A DNA stretch of 64,000 nt from assembly GCA_963855995.1 (NCBI GenBank), contig OY979716.1, forward strand, positions 55,167,725 to 55,231,724. Reading direction: 5' to 3'. The notes under the pieces were generated by a model. The model was not told the origin of the DNA. It did no database searches and worked only from the letters and a program-made list of their open reading frames with translations. Within the stretch, counting starts at the first letter, position 1, and the number at the start of each line of letters is the position of its first letter. Both the position numbers and the translations under genes were made by a program. The stretch is from Muricea muricata. Taxonomy: Eukaryota; Cnidaria; Anthozoa; Malacalcyonacea; Plexauridae. Below are positions 54,178 through 64,000 of this stretch, piece by piece.

Positions 54178-54450
54178 TTCAAATATTCTTATATTCGTAT
54201 TAACACTAAACTTGTGTTTTAGTACACATGAACAGTGTTTATTTACCGACTTCTGGTGTATGTTTACACTAAATTAGTGTTTACAGACCACTTCAATGAT
54301 TTACACTTAACAAGTGTTGAGGTAACACAACAGCAGTGTAATAATACACTTCGTAACGTAATTTTACACTTCATTGGTGTATGTTTTGTATTTACACCAA
54401 TATAGTGTAAATTTACACCTGTTTAGTGTTGGGTGAACACTTGAAAATTT
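54178..54450. repeat. Right array of ACAC...GTGT palindromes
   Basis: ACACTAAACTTGTGT, ACACTAAATTAGTGT, ACACTTAACAAGTGT, ACACAACAGCAGTGT, ACACTTCATTGGTGT, ACACCAATATAGTGT and ACACCTGTTTAGTGT follow one another at 25-45-base intervals up to the right end. They match the left array in form but not in unit order. Confidence 0.9.
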
Positions 54451-54459
54451 AGAGTGTAT

Positions 54460-54576
54460 TATCTTTAATCCACTTTGTGTAAAAGAAGAACATGGACCAG
54501 GATTTGTTGCAACGTCACCAGCAAGTAAAATGAGTAAGAAAACGGGAAACAGGTTGCGATTTGCTTTGAAATTCAA
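54460..54576 (-). pseudogene. LINE-5 N-terminus with 2A-like motif
   Basis: From ATG 54576 the frame reads MNFKANRNLFPVFLLILLAG then DVATNPGP (motif at 54492-54518) and CSSFTQSGLKI, where the 8.5-kb element cuts in. As in LINE-1 of this window, a hydrophobic stretch precedes the NPGP motif and the endonuclease follows. Ala replaces the usual Glu of DxExNPGP, so skipping activity may be weak. Confidence 0.75.
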
Positions 54577-55570
54577 TCCATATCAATGTTTTGCTGGATA
54601 GTTTAACTTCCTATGCTTGACATCCCGAGTATAACATATAACATAATTTCTCCGGTAAGAATGCAAGTTCAGAATCAATAAAAAACTATCCATAATTGTT
54701 TTGATAATGTCGTTAGATGGCTTTAATTTTGAACACAGGCAGAGAATTGCCACAAAGAGCATACAACATTTTGCTTCGTCCTTCATCCGGGCAAATCGCA
54801 TGTGATTTCTTTCTTTGAATAACGGCCCATGCACGCCAATGCTGTTTGAAATGTATGATGAATGAAATGAATGTAATAAATGTATAATGTATAATTTGAA
54901 TGAAATGTATAACGAATTTATACCAAAAAATATAAGGTACATTACGATAGGAAATTACTAAATGTGAATCAATATACATTTCTTACCTGGATTTTCATTT
55001 CATCAAAAAGTTATTTATACAGAGTTTATATATGTCACCTGAGCAGTCGGTTGCTTGGTAGAATGACGCACTCTCACATAACGTCTAAGTCTTTCGGGCT
55101 TTTACAACATATGTCAAGAGCCAATCGAATAATTCTGAAAAAACAAAACATTTCCTAAAACTGTGCTAAATCGTATACTAAGTCTTATATTAATAGGAAT
55201 AAATGAATAATTTTAAAACTGAGATTATTCAAACCTAGGATTCAATCGATGGCCTTTTGACAATTTTACTGACAACTGCTTTAGTTGCATCTCCCATAAT
55301 ATATTCATGGTAGATAGTACTTCGTCAGCACTAATGTCATTCAATATCTCCTGCATATCCGTGCTATCCTCCACCAATTCAATCGTATCTTCATTTCTTG
55401 CCGATCATTTTGCCTTCAACACTTCCGTTGACAGTTCCTTTTTCTGCGAGAGCAGTTTCGCCTCCAATCCTCATCTGCACAGGCACCGTTCATTGATGAA
55501 CCGATCATCCTTCAGATCATTGCCATTGGCCAAATTCCTCTTTCGTTTTCTTGTGTTCCACAATCTAAGT
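54577..55570. other. AT-rich stretch, mostly non-coding
   Basis: Probably the LINE-5 5' region and flanking DNA. The minus strand at 55240-55570 may hold decayed C-terminal transposase sequence (NTRKRKRNLAN), but stops interrupt it. Confidence 0.35.
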
Positions 55571-56188
55571 CTAATTTTTCAATGGAATAAATTTTTTAGT
55601 CAATATGTACACGCATTTAACACAAATAACATGAAGATCCAAATAGAAGAGATTAAATCGGCTATAAAGTAAAGAATTCATTACTAACCTGAAAACATAC
55701 TGACATTTGCTGCATGCTTTTATGCTGAATCGTAGGAGCAAACATGATGTTGACACTAGTCTTTTTTCGATGTTGGTGTTGTTAAATAACACGGTTACCA
55801 ACTCCGAACCCAAGACAGAAGGATGAAGAAGCTGCTCGTCCTGACTTTGCTCATCTGGTATAGCATTTCCCATACAAAGTGACGCTGCGTCGACAACACG
55901 AATAACCGACTCGATATCCTTTAGTGAAGTAGACATTAACGGGGTGAGTTGCTCAACTATATCTTGGAAACGAACATGCGTCATCTAGTCCTTTATGCAC
56001 ACCAGACATGTTGCTAGCGCCATCATAGCACTGCCCAACAATATTTACAATCTCCAGCTTCAACTTAGCAAGAACCTTTTTAATCAATTCATAAATGGCA
56101 AGTCCTTCTGTGCATTTAGTATTATAGAATCCAACGAAGACTTCCTTTGTAACACCATCTATTAGGAAGTGAAGGTAGACGGACACTT
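55571..56188 (-). pseudogene. hAT (ZMYM/DUF4371-like) transposase, second part
   Basis: Reads VSVYLHFLIDGVTKEVFVGF, YNTKCTEGLAIYELIKKVLA and NIVGQCYDGASNMSGVHKGL (the 'C-DGA-NM-G' hAT segment with the second catalytic Asp), then RFQDIVEQLTPLMSTSLKDI and SCLLLRFSIKACSKCQYVFR. There is a frameshift near 55980. It continues the protein at 58629-59417; the two parts join at HIEQ / VSVYL when the insertion 56189-58628 is removed. Confidence 0.85.
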
Positions 56189-56451
56189 CAATTGTGGACA
56201 AAACCTGTTGAGAAAATTTACAGACATGTACAAGTTTGGTCCTATAAGAATGAATTTATGCCTTTTATTCACTATAACCCCCCTTTCCCCCATTCAATGT
56301 TGTATATATTGACCTCACATTACATGCGAACTAAATTCAACATTGTCCAGGGGGAAGGGGGGTTATAGAGAATAAAAGGCATAAATTCATTTTTATAGAT
56401 CCAAACTTGTACATGCCTGTAAATTTTCTCAACAGGTTTTGTCCACGATTG
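56189..56451. mobile_element. Palindromic MITE, copy 1
   Basis: Ends CAATTGTGGACAAAACCTGT and the inverse of CAATCGTGGACAAAACCTGT. The arms pair almost fully through ACATGTACAAG and GGCATAAATTCAT to a centre containing ATTCAACATTGTC. A second copy is at 58378-58628. Confidence 0.9.
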
Positions 56452-56570
56452 TAGAACAGGATTTAAGGCCAAAAAAACATTCAGATGAATATTGCTTCCT
56501 CAGCATTGGTTTTTAATGCTTTACGTTGCAATATACAACGTGAAATTAGGCACAGCAGCTTAAGTATTTG

Positions 56571-56677
56571 CTAAAATACAACGGTTAACCACGGTTAACC
56601 ACAAGCATTAAACATAGATCATGCTCAGTTTTCCTTACGAGTATTGCGGTTAACCGTGGTTATCCGTTGTAAAATAG
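56571..56677. repeat. 107-bp foldback with GGTTAACC palindromes
   Basis: CTAAAATACAACGGTTAACC at the left pairs with the inverse of CTATTTTACAACGGATAAC at the right, and each arm has two GGTTAACC-like 8-mers. A further GGTTAACCGTGGTTAATC lies at 56798. Within the left flank of the Tc1/mariner gene. Confidence 0.75.
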
Positions 56678-57136
56678 TTCATTTGTAGTTAATACATTAC
56701 GTGTTGTGGTATAATCTGCCAGCAATACATTCTCAGGCTATGGGAGTGTAAATGTTGAAGGCAAACGTTCAATTTAATCGTACAAGCCATCACACACAGT
56801 GGTTAACCGTGGTTAATCGTGAAACACGACGCGCAAGAATTATGATTGTATCGCGACTTTTCTGTACAAGTTAACAATTTGAATCTTATTTAGTAGGACT
56901 ATAACTATACTGTAGTTTGTAGAACATACATTAACATCTCACATACTCTTTATGCTATTAGACGCGTAATCATTATGATATATATGCCTATATAGGTAAT
57001 GAAAAATAACTGGCAATTAGGGACAATGTAATACAAATTGCTTATGTGAAATGATATCATTTTACAGCCAGCACATAGTTACGTTTAATATTTGATTCTG
57101 TTTCCTTTCTTACATATAATCATTTCTATACGCTTA

Positions 57137-58198
57137 CTAGCTCATGCTTTCTATAATCTTGTCAATTTGATTTTTATCAAAATTAATTATCGTGTGTTTA
57201 ACTCGTGTGGCGAATTCTTCAAAAGTTTCCTTCGTCATGTTCCGTGCAATTGCATCTTTGTTCAGCTGCCGTTTTATGAGGTGGAACAAATTTTCTATGG
57301 GGTTTATATCTAGCCTGCGTGGAGGTATTGAGAGCAATTTTGCACGTATTGATTTCATCGCCATTGTAGCCGCTGCACTATTTTGGCTTGGGTCCCCGTC
57401 TTGAAACCAAAGACGGGAGCGACCTTTTTTAGCCTTTTTGAGCATTCCACAAAATTCCTTTAACACAAGACTCTTAAAATATTGCCCATCTAACTTCTCA
57501 TATTGGTCACAAAGCACAACGCCTGCCTCGTGGGTAATTGCAACCATCATTTTTACAAGTCTACCACCAGACCCTTCGTGACTACCCTTGGCCGTACACC
57601 CTCTATTTAGTCCTTCATTTGCTTTTCTCCAGATTCGGCCTTTTGGTGCCTTAGCTTCGTCCACTGGATTTGTTTTGTGTGTGAAACTCACCCCCATCCA
57701 GATAAAATGCAATTTTTTCGTTTAAACATCACTGCTGAACTGATTTCTCATCATTTTTGCAAACTTGTATCGCTTTTGAAAATCCTTCTTACTTAATATA
57801 CCTTTCTTTCGAGTTTTCAGGTAATGGTACCCATTCTTGTTTAAGAAACGGCGCACTGTACGAGAAGAAATATCGTTACGATTTATTCCTGAACTAAGGA
57901 GCAATTTCTTAGACGTAAAATTATTATTTTCTTCTCTCAAAATATTAATGTTTCGTATTATAGAGCGTTTCTGCCTCAAAGTAAGCTTTTCGGGCCGACC
58001 ACCGCATTTCCTTCTTTTCTGTTTAGTTTCGATATCTTTTGTAAATTTGTTATTCCAGATTCGATATACAATTGCTAAAGATACTTTACATTCATCTGCA
58101 ACTTCCTTAGCTTTTTTAAGATTTAGTCTTGCCCAATAGCTGAATGTAAGCTCTTTTTTCAGCTGAAAACTTCCCAGTAAACACCATATTGAAAGCAA
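57137..58198 (-). pseudogene. Tc1/mariner-class transposase, frameshifted
   Basis: ORF 58198-57722 has a helix-turn-helix (LKKAKEVADECKVSLAIVYR), GGRPEKLTLRQKRSI and RTVRRFLNKNGYHYLKTRKK. A stop at 57720 and two compensating single-base changes in A and G runs (57715-57690) disrupt the first catalytic region (DGVSF visible). ORF 57712-57137 has WFQDGDPSQNSAAATMAMKS and RRLDINPIENLFHLIKRQLN, with 34 residues between the QD and the NPIE Glu (DD34E spacing). Tc1/mariner enzymes move by cut and paste into TA. It lies between two MITE copies. Confidence 0.9.
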
Positions 58199-58377
58199 TC
58201 CAAAATATTACACATATTTTTATGACGTCATTAATTACCTAATAATTATACGTAATTGGTACTGAGACTCAAAGTATTACACTACACAAGTGTCAATTTA
58301 AGACCTTAGTTGCTGCGCCAATATAGGCTCTAAATGTCTTCAAAATATTACGCATAGAAGGCATTGGAAGCCAGATA

Positions 58378-58628
58378 ATCGTGGACAAAACCTGTTGAGA
58401 AAATTTACAGACATGTACAAGTTTGGTCCTATAAGAATGAATTTATGCCTTTTATTCACTATAACCCCCCTTCCCCCTGGACAATGTTGAATTTAGTTCG
58501 CATGTAATGTGAGGTCAATATATACAACATTGAATGGGGGAAAGGGGGCTCACAAAGCCATGTAAAAATTATTGTAAGCAGTTGATAGTGTTTTCTCTAA
58601 ATTTTCTTAACAGTTTCGTCCACGATTG
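58378..58628. mobile_element. Palindromic MITE, copy 2 (centre inverted)
   Basis: Arms as in copy 1 (AATCGTGGACAAAACCTGTT ... TTTCGTCCACGATTG). The central 70 bases with ATTCAACATTGTC are in the opposite orientation relative to the arms compared with copy 1. Its right end abuts the hAT gene exactly at HIEQ. Confidence 0.9.
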
Positions 58629-59734
58629 TTGCTCTATATGGCTAATATCAGACGTTTCATCGACTATAATACCAATTTCTTTGTTTTCTCGTGCTTCATC
58701 CGATATTTCTTCGAGCACTAAATCACCTACCAACTGCAGAATCTCATTTTGAATCAAAGGTGATGTCCACTGACTGTGCTTCTTAAGCTGATCTTCCAGT
58801 TTGTCTTTGAACCAAGAAATATCTTTACTTCGAAAGTGCAACAAGTCGATAAAGTTACCTCGGTTGACATCCGATACCTCTGCGATGTTACTTTTATCTT
58901 CTTCGTGTCCTCGTTGTGCTATATTTTGTTGTGCAGTAAATACTAGAGATTCAATAATGATTTTCATGTATTGTCTGTTCGCTTTTACACTATCTTTATG
59001 ACGAGAGTCAAGAAGATCGTTGACCGATTCTCCGCTATCCAAATTTTTTGAAACGATCCACTTCGTCATTGCCATTTTGTGGCACTTGCTTTTAGCGTGT
59101 TTATTAAGTCTCTCAGGCTTTTTCCAATCACGAAATGAGAAACTTCTTTCATTCATAAATTTTTGACATGCCCAAAAGATAGCACGATTTTCCTTTAGCT
59201 GAAAACTGAGCCAGGGGTGTTCCTTGAACCATTTTCCCTGAAAATCACGAATCTTTTTGCCATATCTTCGAGGTGCGTATTGCTTCCGTATTGGCTGATT
59301 TGGACAATTTGATAGTGAAGTTTTTACCTGATCTATGGTTTCTATCGATGCTTCAGCTTGATCAGAATTACCGATTTCCTCTTCGTTATCAGGCAAATCA
59401 GGATTTCCATCTGTCATTAGACTTTCACTTTCTTCTGCCCTGCCATCTTCAAATCCAAAAGCTGTCTCTTCTTGTAGCTCAAATTAACAGCCGAAGTTCT
59501 CGCATCGTTATCAAGCAAAGGAAAGTCAGAATATTCATCAACTGGCATCAGACCTTCATGTTTATCTTCATCTTGAACTAAAGAAGTGGTGTCTCTGTGT
59601 GAACTGTGAAAGCTTGTGAAACTTTTTAGATCTATTGGCGAAAAGTTTATTGAAATCAACAGAAAACACGCTCTACGCTCATGAACGTTTTGTGTTTTCT
59701 TCACGAATGATGAATTGTTAATGTTTTCACACAC
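58629..59734 (-). pseudogene. hAT (ZMYM/DUF4371-like) transposase, first part
   Basis: From Met 59417 it has a TTF-type zinc-finger region (RDFQGKWFKEHPWLSFQL, IFWACQKF, LNKHAKSKCHKMAMTKW), then a DUF4371-like stretch (IIESLVFTAQQNIAQRGHEE, DLLHFRSKDISWFKDKL) and EIGIIVDETSDISHIEQ with the first catalytic Asp, where the MITE-mariner-MITE unit begins. An upstream overlapping ORF (59734-59417) probably holds the true N-terminus after a frameshift. The family excises and reinserts DNA with 8-bp duplications. Confidence 0.85.
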
Positions 59735-61240
59735 AATTATAGATTTTTAGCACTTAGGATCGTCGAGTCGTTTAGCTGTGTAAATGTGTAATTACAGACT
59801 TACCTTTCGTAAGAAACACCGAATCTTATATGTAAATAATATGTAATAACTAAATAATGGATAGTTTTTCATACAGCATTTAGTCTTGTATAAAATTTTG
59901 TGTCGATTGTGTTTACAAATTTTGGGCTGAGAGCATTTAATGAGCTCGCAAAACCACACTGCCGTAATGGTATTGGTGTACTTCGTATAGCATGACGTTT
60001 TTAAAGCATATTGATATTCAACGTTTACGATTTTTATTATCCATCACAGTACTAATCCGCGGATTTTAAAGTATATATTTTTACCAACAGTATATATGTT
60101 TTGCCCGAACAACATGTAGATTTCAGCTCCATTGCCCGACCGTTAAATCTTTGGGGAGGGCCTGTGCCCCCCCCCCGTGCCCCCCGGCCCGTACGCCTAT
60201 GAGGGAAACGAACATATATGCATGCTTTAATGTTTTGTTGAAAATATCCTGGGCAATGTCCTTCAATGCATAGGCATAGTAGCCAAATATGCATATTGTT
60301 GTTTATTTTCATATTAACAGGTCGTTTAATTCATTAGTTGTTGTTATTCTACCTTGTTTATACCGTTTAGCAAAACAATTTCTTGTTTATATCAGTGTGT
60401 ATGCAATTATTTAAAGTACGCATATATAGTTTGAAACAATGTAAAATATTTTCAAAACATGGTCGGCTGCCGTTATTAGTTTTAATTTAAGAAATATAAA
60501 TTTACTACTTAAATTGTTCGTACTGTTTGATAATTCTTCCCCTTCACGACAGTCTATTTTCAGGGGAAACTGTTGTAAGAAAAGCGTCCTCTATATTTGT
60601 TTACTTAATTAGTGTGGGTATTTAAATGCCTCTTGAAACGTGAATATTTTCTTGAAAGTGAACATTTTCACTTACCGGAGCTGCATACTAGCTTGTCTGT
60701 TTTTTCTCCACATTATGTTTTTGTGTGTTGAACGCGTAAAAATTTTTTTTTTACTTTATCGCTTTATTGCTCGTATGTCTATCTAGTTGTTGTCTATATA
60801 TATACGGAAAAAGTGTTTTGAAATTTCCCGCCGTGTACGGCTCTTCACCCCCCTCCCCCCGATTGGCTCCATCATTAAGCAATCTTCGGAAATTTTCCGA
60901 CCTTTCATCAGCCAATAAGAAATAAGCCGACAATTTTGCGATGATGATTGTTGTCGATCAAATTGGATCCCGCTTAACGACAAAATGAATGCCGACAAAT
61001 TTTTATCAAAACTTAGTTTTAAATGAACAAATTTAAGTGTTTCTCAACACGTTTTATTCCTAAAAAGTGGTAGAAATTTTGTAAGTGTATCGAAGTTCAT
61101 TTGTATTACTTTTTTTTCAGTATTTGTCGTTATATTTTTAGTTTTGATCGAAGTTTTGAATGTATGTATTTATATTTGATTCAAAATCTCTGATAAAGTT
61201 AGGATAATTAGGATAATTATATGATAGATAGGCAGATTGA
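59735..61240. other. AT-rich non-coding stretch
   Basis: No supportable gene. A GC-rich patch with C10 and C6 runs at about 60168-60190, followed by GGCCCGTACGCC, looks like a decayed transposon end. C-rich and poly-T tracts also occur near 60745 and 60850. Confidence 0.45.
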
Positions 61241-61246
61241 TAGGCA

Positions 61247-61326
61247 GTCGCGTGCGTGGGTGCGTGCGTGCACGTGGGTGCGTGCGTGCACGTGGGTGCG
61301 TGCGTGCACGTGCGTGCGTGCGTGCA
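61247..61326. repeat. GTGCGTGCACGTGG minisatellite
   Basis: About four copies of an 18-20-bp unit with TGCACGTGGGTGCGTGCG, directly beside the 3' end of LINE-4. Confidence 0.9.
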
Positions 61327-61329
61327 TAG

Positions 61330-62727
61330 TTAATGAAGTACTGAATACTGAACTTTATTTAAACACGGTAAACTCATTTGGATTTACATAGATTACAAAA
61401 CAGAAATACAATATAAATACAAAATACAATAGTAATAAAGCTATATACGTAAGATTACCTAGTTTTCATGAGTGCCGTGGTATATACAATTAAAAATTTA
61501 AAATTATCGAAACAAGTTGCTGCAGTACGTCTTAAATTGGCTTAAGGTGTTAGCCTGTCGCACCTCATTTGGTAGGGAATTCCAAAGTACAGCCCCACTG
61601 TAACTAAAACTATCTTTCAGATAATTAGTACGAGCTTGCGGCAGAGCCAATTTGTCACCGGTGTCTCTCAACGTATAATACGCAATTCAACTACGTTCAG
61701 TAAACATCTGCGTAAGGTAATCTGGAGTTAAGCCACTTAAGGCTTTATACACCAAGGTACCCTTGGCAATTTTTCGTTGAGATTGGAAATCTATCCATCC
61801 AAGTTTTTCGAATAAAATATCGGTATTTGTGTCATAATTTGCTGAAGTTAACACCCTGGCAGCACGATTTTGGAGTTTTGAATTTTACCAGCCAGGGTGG
61901 TGCCACAGCCATCCCAAACTACAGAACAATAATCGAAATAAGGTTGAATCAAACTACTAAATATCATTTGCAATGTATTTGAATTTACAAAAGGTCTTAT
62001 TCGCTTTAAAACACCTATACCGGAGGCGACTTTTTTACAGAGATTATCGATGTGGACATTCCAGGACAAGTGCTGATCAATATGTGTACCAAGAGATTTA
62101 GTATGACTCACTCGCTTGACTGGAATGTTATTAATTGCCAGAGCAGGCTCAGAAACAAAAAAAGTACTAAAGTACATAAATTCTGTTTTAGTCTGGTTGA
62201 GAGTTAGTCTGTTTGCTGACAACCATTCACTGATCTTCAGTGAAGATCTTCATTGAAATACAAATTAATATCGTTAATATTGTTACTTGAGTAAGTCATG
62301 TGAGTGTCGTCAGCAAACATTCGTGCACGAGAATGCGACAAGCAATTGGGAAGGTCATTTATATATAGTAGGAATAAAAGTGGACCCAGTATAGTTCCCT
62401 GAGGAACTCCACAATGCATAAATCGACAATTAGAGGAAAGATGCCAGTTGACATAGCATCTCTGTTTTCGATTGTTTAAATAAGATCGAAACCAATTTTC
62501 AGCAATCCCATAAACTCCACGAAATCTGGCAGTAGAATTTAGTCCACGAAATCCGGACTGACAGTTATTTAACAAACGGTTTTCAGAGAAGGACAGAAAG
62601 TTGATTGTAAATTATTCTTTCGAAAACCTTGGCAACTACACGAATTATGGAAATTGGTGGATAATTGTCTGTACTATTACCTTTACCATGTTTATGAATG
62701 GGAATGACTTTAGCATTTGAAACCCAA
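61330..62727 (-). pseudogene. LINE-4 (CR1-type), 5'-truncated, RT motif A deleted
   Basis: The minus strand reads VIPIHKHGKG and YPPISIIRVVAKVFERII, NCQSGFRGLNSTAR, then directly GIAENWFRSYLNNR: roughly 40 residues including RT motif A (the first catalytic Asp) are missing. It continues with GVPQGTILGPLLFLLYIND, MFADDTHMTY, LSANRLTLNQTKTEF, SLGTHIDQHLSW and YFDYCSVVWDGCG. The 3' end has ACTTTATTTAAACACG as in LINE-2 and LINE-3. The 5' end stops mid-RT at the RecQ-like fragment. Confidence 0.9.
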
Positions 62728-63031
62728 GCAGATTCAATGTTTTGAATATTTGTTGCAAGGATTCGATGTGTTGTCGATTCTCCCGACTGGCTTTGGAAAG
62801 TCGATAGTGTTTCAGCTTTTGCCAGGTTTTCTGCCAGTCAAGTCGTGCCAAAATATCGTTATTGTAGTCTATCTTCTAACCTGTATAATTGAAGATCAGA
62901 TTAGTGCTCTGAAATTGATCGGGATTCCTGCAGATATCTTGCCAATTATAAAAGAAAATTCATCACTTTACAATGCAGATTGCTTGTTCAAGCGTAAGAA
63001 GAATAGCGAGAGCGAACAAACTTCTGGATGA
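62728..63031 (+). pseudogene. RecQ-like helicase N-terminal fragment
   Basis: The plus frame reads KQIQCFEYLLQGFDVLSILP then TGFGKSIVFQLLPGF (Walker A), NIVIVVYLLTCIIEDQISAL (motif Ia) and LIGIPADILPI, then diverges. It corresponds to the same part of the protein as the RecQ-like exon at 25796-26376 but is only distantly similar, so it is another family member. No DEAH box follows. LINE-4 truncation abuts its start. Confidence 0.75.
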
Positions 63032-63237
63032 AATATTCTGCATGGTACCTCTGTACAAATGTATTTTTTAACAAAAAGCTGTGCATGTTTGTGTTGTACG
63101 TAAACCTTTTTGGCGTGTTACGGTAGGATTTATGTCCATATTTATTTTGCATGTCGATTTCATGCATAATTATTATAATTAATACTAATTGCGTAAAATG
63201 CATTGACCAATAGGAGTTCAGAAAATTTCAGCCAACT

Positions 63238-63285
63238 CCAGGGCCTTTTCCGCCGTCCCAATGACAAAAAGGGAAATGGCCCTGG
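63238..63285. repeat. 48-bp foldback
   Basis: CCAGGGCCTTTTCC at the left and GGAAATGGCCCTGG at the right form an imperfect inverted repeat around a 20-base loop. Possibly a solo end-to-end relic of a TIR element. Confidence 0.6.
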
Positions 63286-64000
63286 GAATGAGGTTGCCGT
63301 CATTGTTGACTTGAACTAAAAAGTGTTGTAACAAATATACATTTATACGGGTAAAACACAGATTGCTTGGGTACTTGTGTAGAAGAATGACCGAAAAAAT
63401 ACTGAAATTTAAATGTTTACAATGTTTACAAGGAGTTGCATATATTCGAACACATTAAAAATAGCTTGCCCACTAATTTAGAAGGCTTAAAGAATTTTGA
63501 GTCGGTATATAGTGTTACGAAGCAGTACATAAATAGCATAAAAAATAGTCAAATTATATTCCCCAGGCAAGATAAACACTACATACGTCAGCAGGAAAGA
63601 TGATGGGCATGTTTGATTTTGAAGGTACACAAAGGAAATTATAAATTGGTATCTTGCGCAAACATGTCAGTTATCTCTTCCGTTTGCGTCACAGTATAAG
63701 TAATGATATTTGAACGGGTCAATGTTTGATAGAAGGGAAATACTGTTTTGCTGTAGATGAGGAAAATTCCAATGTAACTCAAACTTTGTACTTGCACGTG
63801 CACAGGTTTGAGGCATTACTGTCAATCATTTGAATAGATATTTCGCGCGGTCAGGTAAAAAAAGTGTTACGTCATAAAAATGTAGTATTGTAAAATTGTA
63901 GGAAAGTAAAAGTCAAACATTGAAATTGAGTTCACATATATAGAGATATTAAGTTTTACTAAGGAAATCAACGAAATAAGTTAAGTTGTGAACATTTCTT
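63286..64000. other. Non-coding stretch to window end
   Basis: I see no gene or clear repeat here. Confidence 0.5.

Larger units (their letters stand above)
45956..54450. mobile_element. 8.5-kb DNA transposon with palindrome-array ends (unclassified)
   Basis: Left end TTTCAAGTTTTCACCCAACA and right end (inverse) TTTTCAAGTGTTCACCCAAC are inverted repeats, and they split LINE-5 between its 2A-bearing N-terminus (54576-54460) and its endonuclease (45955). Both ends carry arrays of short ACAC...GTGT palindromes. Inside are several minus-strand exons and one plus-strand exon that fit no LINE. A Penelope element and a hAT MITE are inserted in it. The target duplication could not be resolved. Superfamily unknown. 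Confidence 0.72.

Noticed and set aside
57092..57404. Plus-strand ORFs
   Set aside because: Antisense to the Tc1/mariner transposase.

Overview
This window looks like repeat-dense, AT-rich nuclear DNA of a metazoan, most likely a cnidarian or similar marine invertebrate. The grounds are spliced genes with GT-AG introns, CR1-type LINEs with a 2A-like N-terminus or an esterase ORF1, two types of Penelope-like element, hAT/Tc1/TTAA-type DNA transposons, and alpha-kinase and HECT families that I recall as multi-copy in cnidarians. The taxon is inferred, not shown. I see no convincing single-copy housekeeping gene; nearly every coding stretch belongs to a mobile element or its relics. There is one 200-base assembly gap (25059-25258).

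Layout. 1-4712 (minus): an R2-superfamily, restriction-nuclease retrotransposon, one stop codon short of an open 1,193-codon frame, whose 5' end abuts a 29-nt exact match to U2 snRNA (Utopia-like). 4800-7566: a microsatellite, then an internally deleted Penelope-like element and an inverted-repeat-bounded block of Penelope pieces. 8200-12320: wrecked transposase and PIF1-type helicase. 15649-39330: the N- and C-terminal halves of one DDE integrase gene (15649-16752 and 33820-34788), separated by about 17 kb of nested elements, followed by a convergent alpha-kinase gene and a truncated HECT-type gene. The nest holds a plus-strand LINE with a 2A-like motif, a 7.5-kb TIR transposon encoding a RecQ-like helicase and a CxxC protein, a nearly intact CR1 LINE inside that, another CR1 LINE, and a complete 4,076-bp hAT-like element with an 8-bp target duplication inside that LINE.

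39471-54576: two nested MITEs, then a minus-strand LINE cut twice, once by a TTAA-flanked element with about 570-bp terminal inverted repeats and once by an 8.5-kb element whose two ends are arrays of ACAC...GTGT palindromes. The 8.5-kb element is itself hit by a Penelope element (12-bp target duplication) and a 152-bp hAT MITE (8-bp duplication). 55571-59734: a hAT (zinc-finger/DUF4371-like) transposase gene split by a unit made of a Tc1/mariner gene between two copies of one palindromic MITE. 61330-63031: a truncated LINE joined to a second RecQ-like helicase fragment.

How it fits together: the insertion order can be read from target-site duplications and interrupted reading frames. The least familiar units are the integrase/alpha-kinase/HECT cluster, the RecQ-helicase TIR element and the 8.5-kb palindrome-ended element. 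The family names are recognitions made by eye; no database search was run.
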